Origin: Balanoglossus misakiensis | Taxonomy: Eukaryota > Hemichordata | Assembly: GCA_040954595.2 (NCBI GenBank) | Contig: CM082576.2 | Span: 15,686,001 to 15,750,000 of the forward strand | DNA: 64,000 nt | Direction: 5' to 3' | In this document: positions 1-12,500 of the stretch, one piece after another | Position numbering within the stretch: the stretch's first letter is position 1 | Layout: each line of letters begins with the position of its first letter | Notes under the pieces: generated by a model | The model's database searches: none | The model's input: only the letters and a program-made list of their open reading frames with translations | Told to the model about the DNA's origin: nothing | Program-made: the position numbers and the translations under genes

Positions 1-461
1 TTTTCTCAATGCATTTGGTGTCTAATTTAGACTGGTTCCAGTCTACCTGGACAACCAAAGATTATCTGACTACACCGGCCTACAGAACACAGTGAATAGC
101 TAGAAAATCATAACATCTAGTTATAATTCTGAGAAGTTTTCTGTGCAGTGATGTGTATGTATATTTTTGTTTGATTAACAGGTTGTCGGGCAACAGGTCA
201 CATATGCCCGCTGCTGAACACAAAAGACACAATCGGTTCCTTGACATTTTCACTCTAGAGTCTGGACACTGTCTCAAGGTTACATATTTCTGTTTTGTTG
301 CTACGCTGGATTTGAGTGCGACGCATACCGACATGCCACATATTACCATGAGATGTATTCACAAGATCGAAAGCTGTCAGTGCCTAACCACAGCAATAGT
401 ATTCGACAGCTTTTACAACATTATCACTGAAAGTTTTTTGTCTGTCTGTCTGTCGGTTTTT
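1..461. other. Unassigned flank
   Basis: No gene is supported here. One plus-strand stretch near 181-281 looks faintly exon-like: it is preceded by a TTAACAG acceptor-type sequence, is open throughout, and ends at CTCAAG/GTTACA, which is a poor donor. I do not recognise the encoded peptide and would not call it a gene. A short (TGTC)n run lies at about 441-454. Confidence 0.4.
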
Positions 462-2362
462 AGGGTTTCGAGACCCTCTGGTCTCGAAACCCTCTTGAAA
501 TCGTGTTGTTTTTTATTATTATTCTTCTTCCCACTCTTAAAAACACCCGCTATTCGAAGACCGTTGCACCCAATGACTTGAAATTTGGCTCATAGGTAAA
601 TCTCAAAGCAAGTAATTTTCTGATCATGTAACTATGGCAACAGGTCACATGACCTGGCAGCCATCTTGGATTGAAAGTTTAAAATTGATCTCATTTGCAT
701 AAAAAATGACGAATCAAAATTCTTTGAACAAACTTTGTGGACCATATGGCCAGGGTCCTATATGCAAAATTTCAATGTTCAAGTCTTTGCCGATTTTGAG
801 GAGATGATTTTTAAAGCATTATTTTTCATATTTTTCAAGACCATTGGACCCAGCCTTAGGCCTATACTTTCCATAGTTAAGCTATGGCCACCTAGGATCT
901 TAGATTTATGCCCAATATCTCAACATCCGCTGGGCTGATCAGCTTCAAATTTATTGTGCAGCTAGCCTACCTTCCAACAATCAGTTCCAACTGGAAAAAA
1001 TAATATGAAAAATCGACCGATTTTTTTATATTAATTTTTTTATGAAATCTATACCTATACGTATTCCACTATAGTTAAGCTATGGCCAAGTCGTTTTGTA
1101 GAATTCTGGTTGGTGCAATAGTCCTATCGGCCAGTGTGCAGCATAGGACCACAAAAAGAAGCCAAATTAATTCAAGGGTCACCTGTGACACCTGCCTAAC
1201 TCATTAATTATGTGCATACCTAATTCGAGGCAAACCAATAGGGCTACAGGTCTGATTTTTGTTAGACATGGACCAGTATGGGGTCAAATTATCCCCCGAA
1301 ATTTGGGGTGACCTTGAGTGACCTTTGACCTTCTTCCGCATATCTCGGCATCCAGAGCAGGTACAGCTTAGGTGTTTGGGTGGATGGTACCAAAATAAGA
1401 AGCCAAATTCAAGGGTCACCTGTGACACCTGCCTAACTCATTAATTATGTGCATACCTAATTCCAGGCAAACCAATAGGGCTACAGGTCTGATTTTTGTT
1501 GGACATGAACCAGTATGGGGTCAAATTATCCCCCAAAATTTGGGGTGACCTTGGGTGACCTTTGACCTACTTCCTCATATCTCGGCATTTACAGCAGGTA
1601 CAGCTTAGGTGTTTGGGTGGATGGTATGAAAATAAGAAGCCAAAATTTAGGGTCACCTGTGATTCCTGCCTAACTCATTAATTATGTGCATACCTAATTC
1701 TAGGCGAACCAAGGGGGCTACAGGTCTGGTGTTTGTTGGATATGTACCACTATGGGGTCAAATGTTTTTGCCCACATTTTGGGTGACCTTGGGTGACCTT
1801 TGACCTACTTCCTCATATCGCGGCATCCAGAGCAGGTACAGCTTAGGTGTTTGGGTGGATGGAACCAAAATAAGAAGCCCAAATTTAGGGTCACCTGTGA
1901 CACCTGCCTTACTCATTAATTATGTGCATACCTAATTCCAGGCGAACTAACAGGACTACAGGTCTGGTGTTTGTTGGACATGGACCAGTATGGGGTCAAA
2001 TTTTCCCCCCAAATTTCGGGTGACCTTGGGTAACCTTTGACCTACTTCCGCATATCTCGGCATCCACAGCAGGTACAGCTTAGGTGTTTGGGAGGATGGT
2101 ACCAAAATAATTAGCCAAAATTTAGGACCACCTGTGACACCTGCCTAACTATGTGCATAACTAAGTACACACGAACCAATAGGGCTAGATGTGTGGTTTT
2201 TATTGGACATGGACCAATATAGTGTCAAAATTTTCTGCTCATATTTAGGGTGACCTCACATGACGTTTGACCAACTTTCCCACATCCTACACCCTGACTA
2301 ATTAAATATGCACATATCTATCTCCAGGCGAACCAATAGGGCTAGCAGTGTCTCGAAACCCG
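462..2362. mobile_element. Probable transposon with hairpin end and internal satellite
   Basis: At 463-492 there is a perfect hairpin: GGGTTTCGAGACC, a 4-base loop, then GGTCTCGAAACCC. The same terminal word, GTCTCGAAACCC, recurs at 2350-2361, where the internal satellite ends. The matching termini around a tandem-repeat core suggest one element of about 1.9 kb. A hairpin near one end plus internal tandem repeats recalls Helitron/Helentron-like non-autonomous elements, but no replicase ORF or clear TC/CTRR ends were seen, so the class is a guess. Stretches such as 500-1130 are AT-rich and non-coding. Confidence 0.5.
1176..2350. repeat. ~237-bp tandem satellite, about five units
   Basis: The phrase GGGTCACCTGTGA or a close variant recurs at about 1176, 1413, 1650, 1888 and (diverged) 2125, a spacing of 237-238 bp. 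The first four units are well conserved; the fifth decays towards 2350. Units carry the direct repeat TGACCTTTGACCT at 1319-1331, 1556-1568 and 1794-1806, with a one-base variant at 2031-2043. This repeat is the reverse complement of a nuclear-receptor DR1 half-site pair. Confidence 0.9.
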
Positions 2363-2773
2363 CTTATTGCTGTTCACAGCTATATTTCTGTTTGGTTCTT
2401 TCAATCACTGACTGCTGATATCATTGCACACAAGATTTCTAAACATCAAGTGAGTAAAATTCTTGTAGGATTCTCCAGGAGTTAAGCAAGTTTTTTTAAA
2501 AACATACAACAACAATGTGGCACGTACAGGGAATACACACTGATTTGACTCACTGTCTACGCGAGTGTTAAAATTTGTCGGTACCAATTACAACGACATG
2601 CCTGAACAACCCAGGAATTTTGGTTCACACGTGTAAAAAGGTGAATGTATGCATGTGATGTTTGTTTGCATGATGCATATCATCCAGTACAGGCCACCTG
2701 GATGGTAGCTTTTAATATTTTTTTTCCCGCGTCACCTGGAGCCATACATGTATGTCTAGTCTGATTTCAAACT

Positions 2774-2999
2774 TAGGATATGAGAGTAAAAAATCTCGCC
2801 AAAATGAATAAATGATAAACACTGATTATTCATTTTGGCGAGTTTTTCACTCTCGTGTCTGCAAGTGGGATGGAAGTTGTGTGTTGTTGAACGTTGATTC
2901 ACTATATATCCACATGTAGAATAACATAAACGATGTCTTGTATCAAACATAGTTAATGGAAAAAGGGCAGCAAGCGAGAGAGACTTTGTCCCTTTAACA
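2774..2999. mobile_element. Foldback MITE family A, 5'-truncated copy
   Basis: This copy carries the internal palindromic block seen in the complete copy at 12299-12655 (inverted words around GCCAAAATGAATAA and TTATTCATTTTGGCG) and the complete right end GACTTTGTCCCTTTAA. The left terminal arm is missing. Short ORFs here are by-products of the repeat, and the same peptides recur in the other copies. Confidence 0.8.
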
Positions 3000-3526
3000 C
3001 TGAATTTGAATCCATGGTATTTCTTTCTTAGAATTACAAAATTATGGGGGAATGTTAGTGCCTCCATTATAGGCACTCTAATAAACTCTAACCATGAACT
3101 TCACTGTTCACAGCATGTATGTTGTGTGTTGGAGAAGCTATCATGTCTGCAATAAGAGTAAAGTCTGCTATGGGTGAGTGATTTTACAACTTCTGACTAG
3201 AATGGGAAACCACTGAGCCATTTACACAAACGAGGCATGGGTGCTTCCAGAAATTACTGTGCACTGACCATTGAGGCCAGAGTCACTTTTTGCCAGAATC
3301 TGCCAAAGCACCTGTTGAGAGGTGTTTGTAGGGAGAGGTGTTTGTAGGGAAGGTATCTCTGCCATTTGATTGACACATCACTGCAGGACTCTGCCTCGGA
3401 ACTGGTGTAACAGACCAGTAACTGAGGGTCTGGTTGTCGCAAGAGGCATATAATTCAAATCTATGCAAGTTGATTCCCCATGGAGACTTGTACGCTAGTG
3501 ATGGAATGACACACTGGGTACTGTGT

Positions 3527-6500
3527 TCAGAGGACAGATAATTTCTCTCTGAACATCTCCCCTGGGATGGTGGCCGTGCAGTAGAGCTGAAACATACTAC
3601 ATTGTATCAGTATAGCCCACGGTAATTAACACAAGAATGCTGGGCGACCTTGTGTTACGGTGACCCTGTTGATATAAATCACCATGGCAATATTGTGTTT
3701 CTGACTACCTGGACAAACAATTGTTAAAGGCTACTAATACTATCAAATCATTTGATGTGAGCCGCTGAATGACCACCACCTTGATGCCATGATTTTTGCC
3801 ATGAACTTTTCCGATTCTAGCAGTAATCCATTCGTGACAAGGGACCACGCAGGGAACTACATGTGATCGTCACTCTACCTAGTTTAAGGTTGTATGCTCC
3901 TCAAAAAGCACAGTCTTAAAATTTTTTTCTCATAGTTTGATCCAGACAGCTTTACATTTTTCTTTCTAAAAATTTAGAACAAAAATTATTGGTCACCATG
4001 CAAAATTTTGAATGAGAGAGCAAAATTGTCTAAAATAAAAAAAATGGCTGCCAATCTCTGCGTTAATTCTATGGAGAAAAATTAAACCAGCCATTCTTAT
4101 GAAAACAATTTCTGACTTAAAAAAACCCACTCTACACTCTTTAATACAGAACAGAACTGAACAGTTTGGTGGACAATAACTTTTCTGAAAATCTGTCTCC
4201 AAGGCATGTCCTACAAGTTAAATAAAAACTTGATTGATACACAGTGTATGAGTATGTAGCTTAAAGGGGAAATGCACAGCTGATCCTCAAATGTTTCCCT
4301 TTTGTTTCCCAATAAACAGTTCTATGCCACAGACAAAAGGTTTATTGTTTAAATCGATACCCACAATAACACTTATTGGCCTTAAGCTGACCCTGAAAGG
4401 ATTTCAACAAGACCAAGGTGACTGCTATGATATTGGGAAGAAGGGAAATCAGTTCATGATATTCTGTAGCAAAACATGTTACACTAAAAGAAAATTTGAC
4501 CCAAAGTGATGTTTTTTGTATTTTTCCCCAAAGTGCTGATAAGTATGGAAAAACTCAAAAGAAAAACCTTTTGCTGGTATAACTTTATTATGTCAATAAG
4601 GATTTCTGGAAATAGCTGTTATTTTGTTTTTATTCCAAAATGCTGACAAAGGGCTTTTGCATCTTGCCCCCCCCCCCCCCCCCCCCAAAAAAAAATATAT
4701 GCACGTTAAATTACTAAGTAAGCCATTTATATTCTCTATCCACAGAGAAAGGTCAAAAGGTCAGAATAAAATCAAGGATAAGGTCGACCTCCACAAGGCA
4801 CCAAGAAAGGGCCAAGGTTAAATGAAACCCACAATGAGCCAAGAGAACTCTGTTATTAGTCGGCACATACAAAGGTTGCCAGACAACTTATTCCTTCAGT
4901 CTGTATCTTCAAAATGGTCTGCCACTGCAGTAAACCTTGAGGAGGCCTCTCACTTGGTAGTGAGCTTGTTAGGAGGGATGGGGATGCAGAGAAGTATCAT
5001 CTTGTCAGGAGTGGGGTTTATGTGGAAAAGACAAATCTGAATTAACAAGTGAAAGTCTAAAGGGACAAATTTTCATCATCATAATTAAAAAAAATCTCAA
5101 GTCATTTCAGGAACTTGCAGACTCATCACAAATCTGACTTAATGACCACCAAATATAAAGCTCTTTGGTTTCGAAAAAGATGAAACTGCAAAAGCTGATA
5201 ATGACCGGAATAGAAAAGGTGACAATCGACGAACCAGTTTGGGTTGAACTTTACAATTTAGTTAATCAAAAATCAGTGAATCCACTAATGAGTTTTGTTA
5301 AGTCACCAACTGAGAATTGAGATCAAATATATTACTTGGTGAAAACTAAGGCATTAAAAGAAAGCTGCACGTGTTGTCTGTGACAGGTGAACAGCATTTA
5401 CAAAATTAATGTCAGTGAAAGTACAACTAATAATTACTGTAATGTGTTTGCTATTACCCACACTCAAATGTCAAGTTATGCTACATTAAGTGCATGACTT
5501 TGACTAACCTACAAAATCCATTAAACTAGTATCTATGTACAAGGCTATCGTGCTTTAAATCAAAATAATGATATCTGTAAAAATAGCATGAAGGACACTG
5601 TGCTCCTATTTTATCTAAATTTATATACACAAGTGCATTAGGTAGATTTCCACTCATAATGATCAATTTCCAGCACAAACTCATCTTTAGCAAAGAGTCT
5701 TAAAAGGTATAATGTCACCGATGCATTTTTAACTACTGTTACCATGGAAAATTCAGATGTAGCCAATGACAGATTTTCAGTGGGTGGCACATCTCAATTT
5801 AAGGTCATCTTGACCATTGAGAAATTTTGTGACATCTGTGTCTGCTGTGTACAGACACAAAGGAAAGCGTCATATAAACCATTTCTAAAACAGGATTATT
5901 GACATCACCTCCCCCTTTAATTGCTATTCTACAAATGTTTCAAATGCTAGCCTTCAGTTTCAAGGTCATAATAATATTGGCACATGTTGCATTTATGTAG
6001 GACTAGTTAGCTTTGTTGATCGCATCACCATAACAACACATCTTAACTTCCCAGGATTCTATTTCTGGCCAAAAAGATGAAATGATGAGCGATAAGAAAC
6101 AGTGCGACTTCTTTCTTTACATCGGTCAATCATTTCCTGAGAGTCTTGTAAAGCTAACGATACATGAAAGGGGAACTCTAATGGGAAGTAAATTGTAAGC
6201 TGACAGTTACTTACGACTTGGCATTAGAGTATGAACAATGAATGCACTGTACTGCGTCAGGTTTTCCTCAAGCTACAAACTACACAAAATGCATCGCAAC
6301 CTTTGGCAAAACCTGGGCCCTGTGGACATTATATTTCAGTCCCTTCTTTTCAACTATTTTATTGCCAGACAAATGAAGATTTGACAGCCTTCAGGGGTAA
6401 GGTCTGAGTTAATGGTTTATGCCTTTTGTCAAATGGCTGGCATTCATCAATGATTATTTGATCTGACAGTAGTGCTCTGGTTCAGTTGATGCAGGCAGGA

Positions 6501-9500
6501 AATCTGTTTATGCAAAACAAAATCATGTGAGCTTTAAACGATTATACACAATACCAGTACCGGTAGTTTCTCTTGAAAGACAGCACATGCATACTATACA
6601 TGTACATGTATGTGGTCATGATTGAGTTCAACTTTTTGGTTTACACTGTGCAATGGTGTCACCTGTGAGCTTGTGCATTACATGTACATGTACATGTATT
6701 AAGGATGTACGTTCGTCAAAATTGAAAGTATTGTCATTTCTTTTCATTGATGGATTATCTTGTGTCTGTATAATGAAAATCCATGATAAAATATAGGGGT
6801 CACCGCGCTTGTTTTTGAAATACAGAGCCATGAATTTAGTCGACAATAGAAAAAAACTGCTGACTCAGCATTTTTCACCAATGGTTTGTCTATGGGCGAA
6901 AATTTTAACGAAATTTACCTCAAAATAGAGCCTGGTGGCCATACGATTTTATTTGACCAATAAATTTATATTTACTTGACTGAGCTATGTGTAAAATGTC
7001 ATGAAAATGACAATAGTAGAAGTTTGTTTTCTAGCGATTATCAATGTAATCCTATGGGAAAAAGACAAGTGCGTGCAGTTTTCTGGTTTATGTTCTGCAC
7101 GTACATCCTTAAATTTTTTTCTATAAAAAAAAATGCCTAAAAATGTACACTGCTTGTCAACACAACCTATGCATGTATACCTTGCATTAGACATGCTCAG
7201 ACCCAATTAAACTGACATTTCAGGTGCGCTATTTGCACTTTATAAATGTTGAGGATTAATAGTTTGAGTCCAAATGTGTCCATATGTACAAAGTGAAGTT
7301 TATGTTTTTGATATTTAAACCAGTTCAACGTTCAAAATGTGTATATGGAATTTGCTTAGTAAACAAGATTACAGGAGCAACTGATGTAGTTGTGGGTTTT
7401 CCTTGATTTTTTTTAAATGGATGCATGTGTCTAGACATAGTATGTCGTCATCTTAATGGTTTGAATACAGACCAAATGAGATCATGTACTGATTTAAGTG
7501 TTGGTTGTCTGGTGTATATAAGTTAAGTGGGTGCTAAAACGTCTTAATCCTTTACATAGAATATTGATCACCGACTCAGGTCGGGTTGATCTTCCCCACC
7601 ATCACAAATCTGAGCTGTTTAGGATTTAGTGAACCATTTACACGGGAATTTTATACCACTTTCTGATCTAGACCATTTCAGAACTGTCTTGATGAGCTGT
7701 CTGAATGTGGCAATAGATACTGTTAAAAGGTCCACTATCTGTAGTAACTTCTGGCTATTTTTGTCAGTATCTGTATTGTGTGCATCATCGATCATGGTTT
7801 CTTGTTCGTCTCCCTGAGGCAGGGTTAAATGCGTAGTGTTTTAATAATCTTGTATAAATACACGTGTAGGTCGTAGCCTCGACATTGTTATTGTTTAAAA
7901 ATTGCATTCAAATCTGGACTTGAATGCACTTATCAACAATAACAATGGTCTGAACACATACACATGACCAGCAGAAAACAGGGTGTTTGGATGCTGTAGG
8001 GAAGAAAACTAGAAAATTTAGTTGATACACAAAATAAAAAAATAGCCGGAGGTTAGTGGCCTTGTAATGGTGAACAGTGTGTCAAGTCTCTTGTTTCTAT
8101 GCTACAGGGTCAATTGTTTGTCCCTATAGACATGTCCAATGGTCTATGCTTGCTTCTTATAAACAATTGGAATTTTGTATCAAATGGAATGGTTCACAGA
8201 TACCAGCACTATAGATAACAGACGACATCTGAAGTATTATTTTGCACAGCCATAAAAACCTGCATCTTCACTCAAATGAAACTGAGAGGTCAAAGGTCAC
8301 CTACCTCAGGATAGAGAGGATGAAATTTGACATCAGAGACGACGTCTGTGTGTCCAGTTAGCCGGTGCACGTAGGTTCCAGCTCTGATGTCAAAAATATA
8401 CGCCTGCAACGTAAAGGAGAAAACCATTGATTTACACTAATTTTCAACTGATTTATTGCCACAAAATACCTGGTGTGTACAGTCATGTTGTATTTCATCC
8501 GGTTTAAGAGTGCACTCATAAACAAAGTCTTTTTCCGCTGCACACTACACTGCAAATCAACTTAAACTGCACACTATCACATATTACATGAATTTTGGGT
8601 ACTGGTGCACATAATGTCACGTACATTCCTTCAAAAGTACAATTTTTTTCTTGCCAAGACACAATCTTTAAAATGAAACAAAACATTAAACCATCACCAA
8701 GACAACAATGATTTGCAGTGTGCCCATATAACACACCTCAATGGACAATACAATGAAAATACATAACTACGACATGTGATGTTTCATGGTCAACCTTCCA
8801 TCACAATGCTCTACAAGAAAGAAGGCTTTTACGACTTGGGTGCATGTAAGATGCAAATAAAAATATCAAAAACTCCTATTGTGATCTACCATGTCTTTGC
8901 AGTCACAAAGGTGAAGACTAGACACAGTGAACTGTTGTTTTGCTGTTTACATTTTGCTTTAGTCACTGCAGAGACACATGTCTAGCTTCACACATGACAG
9001 AACACAATCTTCTATTGAGAAAGGTTTTAATCACCTTCAGCAGGAAAAAGAACACACACCTGGAGGGGAGGAGTCGGCAACAATATCTATGATCATAAAG
9101 CTATTTTTTGCTCTTTTAGTCTGCTCCTCTAACAATGTCCCGGGCTCCCTTGAGTTCTAAAAACACAGTTTCAATGCCGACATTGACACCCAATTTTCTC
9201 GTAGTCCTTCAGTTGCAGCCTTGCGTGCGAAAATGACAGCCAGTTCAATTATCACCAACAAATCTTGTGGATGGTTGCTGACATTAACATGCACATGCTG
9301 GCATGCATCTCAACTGGAAAAAGGTCAACAACCTTATGTGAACTTCTGAAAGGGGAGAATCAATTAAACTACGTGTGGCAGACGACAACTAGTCTAAGTC
9401 GTCAACAATCTAGGATTTGAGGACGTCGGCTCAACTTTGCTGAGATCATCCCCAAAAAATGAATCACAAAAGCACACAGGTATTACTGTTTTATAGGCAG

Positions 9501-12500
9501 GACCTCAAACCAAAGGATGTGCAGGTCAAAGGTGAATAAGAATATCACCCCAATCTCTTTCCCCAGTTTTCTTCTAGAATAAATAATTTCAGAAATGTCT
9601 GAGCTGTATTCTTGATTTTTTTCACCTAAAAAATAAAAATAAACACATCCCCATAAATACATTACATTGAGTGCCATTATTCCAATGAGGTGGCAATTTC
9701 TGTACCTAATCCAAAATCAGGTATCATCATGCGACAATTGGCCAACTGTAGCAGACTCTGAACTGGTAGCATTTTAATGGGTTTAGAACGTCTTGATAAT
9801 CCCCCCTCTTGGTCGTGCTGTGGTGCAGTTCGTCTCTCTCTGTCCCACTCATTACAATGTCACAATGGGGGCTTCAGACAGACATTATTAGACGTGTCTG
9901 GCTTTTTTTGTCATCATTCATGACGTGGCATGCCAAAATAGACCATTTCCTGCACGCCTTAACCACAAATATGTCTGATGGGAGAAGGAACAACAAAATA
10001 AGGGTGCACAGCTGTAAAGTGACATGGTAACTATCCTCCCACGCCAACCAAAAAATGTGCAGTCGAATCTTTCAACTAATAGTGCATACAGCAAACACGT
10101 CACATTCACAGTTTGAATTTCTCCATTTTGGAATTCATAAAGGTGCAAACTACTCTACTGATGGCACAGATTCTTTTGCAACGACTAAATCGTAAAAAAC
10201 AACTTATTCTGAGCTATCAAGATGGGGATCGAGTTAAACAGGTCAACCAGCCCCGACTGACAATGAGGCATTATGGGTATATATTATCAAGGGGCAAGGT
10301 GACCCAAAGCTGCACAATGATCACTGCAAATAGTTGACATGTGGGAGAGAATTTACCATTCGATTCACAGTCAGCATTTTTTCGCCAACTATTTTAAAAC
10401 ATGATTCCAGGCGTTTCAAATGCTCATTTGTTCAGTTGCAAGGATTTTGTGACATACATCATGAAGATCAAAATTAATCGCAGAAAATCATTACCAAATA
10501 TATTTTCCAATATCAGAACAAAATAACTATGTGATTTATGAAGTCAATCTGAAGTACTTATACAAATCAAATACTAAATCAATACCTCAGTTTTTGATCA
10601 TTACCGCCACCTTTTTTCTAGCTCATACTTGGCATATTTTGGCTTTGATATGGTGTAGGTGATCATCGCTGTAAAACAAAAATCTAATCATTTAGTTGGA
10701 AAATATGGAAATCTCTCGATATTTTTGCTCCTGCCAGCTTCTCAAATGACTAATTAGAACCATGGCACTCTGAGGCAATGCTTTATCTGTTGCTGTTCAC
10801 TTCAGAATGCTGAACTTCAGTTTTGCTGTTAGTTGTACATGTATATAGCTTCAATTCATACACTGAAAGGAACCTATTCAAAAGATTCTTCCTGCAGCTA
10901 GGCTATAGAAACTGTAAAACTTGTAAGATAGAATACAATTTTGAAATCAAGTCTTTGGAGACTCTTGGCAAAGTCACACACACTTAGCTTTGAGAATTGT
11001 GATGCAAAGCCAAAAAGGCTTTTGTTGTGACTTAATTTTCAGCCGTCTCACCTATTTAAAACACTATTGAATCTTTGCTTTTCAGTAAATTTTTTCTCAG
11101 ATGCAAATTTTCTCGGTTGGATTCAAAGTCATGTCTGTTCACAATGACCGGAGTAATTTCTGAAACACTCACAATCTTTTCAGCTGCCAATCATTTCTCT
11201 ACACACAAACACATCCAGGTTCTTATGCTATAGTCACGTAGAGGCACGTGCATGTCCTTGATAGATGAAGGGATTTGTAACAGATGCAATTGCAGAATTT
11301 GAATGTTCTTACTCCTTAATGGTAATTAACACTGACTTGAATCCAAGTGAATGGAAATTGCTTCAGTCACAATGCATAGTCAGTGATGGTTCAGACACGA
11401 AAAAACAGTGTCAAGGACGTTTTGCTCTCATTTGATCAGAATTGGTACATTAAAATGTGCTGCATACTAAATCCACAATAATATATATATGACATAAAAC
11501 TACAAAACACTAAATGAATAAAATCTGAAGATTCCTAATCCAAAGACCCTGCAGCCCAAATTCAAGAACTGGGTGAGTACTCTGGAAAAAAAACACTAAA
11601 ATATCTTAACAAAATTTAACAGAAATTGCCAAAAGTGGAAAAACAGAACAAGTTACAATGTTGTATTATCATCATAATTTTAAAGACCATAACAAGAACA
11701 CCCCAAGGACCCACCAACCAAGTCTGCCTGGCATCAATCCGTCCAGAATAGAATTTAGGAAAACAAACTTTGCGAAATAGGAAACACGTAAGCAACCCCT
11801 GAGCAGACTATCAGTGCTGTGCGGCAATAACCCGTACTCTCTGAGGGGAATATGTATTCAGGATGCTTAAAAGCCCTGCTTCCTGTTTTTGTGGTTTTTT
11901 GTCTTTTGACAGTCTGGCCCGCAGACTTTGGGGCGCATTCCTTATCAAACTGACACCAGGTTCAAACTCTGAAGAAGAAAAAAACATGTCAAAATGTCAA
12001 TGCAAAAGTAGGTTAAATATTCTCAAGAATAATTTATTGCGCAATGTTAGGGCATATTAATGTTACTAATTTACCCGCACGACAAACATAGCTGATACGA
12101 CGACCGGTTGAAATTGGCCTGCCATCAAGTTGTGCACATTGGTATGCTGAAAAGGCTATAGCTTTATAAATACCGCTGCAGACAACCTTTCAACAGGTCC
12201 CTGGTTCCACCATTGTTGCAAGAAGCCATAGCTACAACATGCCACAACTAACCCCTGAAAGGACACTGCAAAATGAACTTTACATCACTCATATTCTCTT
12301 AAAGGGACAAAGTCTCTCTCTCTCGCTGCTCTTTTTCCATCAAACATGTTTGATACAAGACACCGTTTATGTTATTCTGCGTGTGGACATATAGTGAATC
12401 TACATTCGACCACACACAACTTCCATCCCACTTGTACACACGAGAGTGAAAATCTCGCCAAAATGAATAATCAGTCTGTACCATTTATTCATTTTGGCGG

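Noticed and set aside
1176-2350. CRISPR-like regular repeats
   Set aside because: The unit is 237 bp with no short repeat/unique spacer structure, in a eukaryotic genome; it is a satellite.
5653-5745. Minus-strand peptide containing LRLFAKDEF, considered as the WDR27 terminus
   Set aside because: No acceptor gives the required phase 0; the candidate at 3527-3586 fits better.
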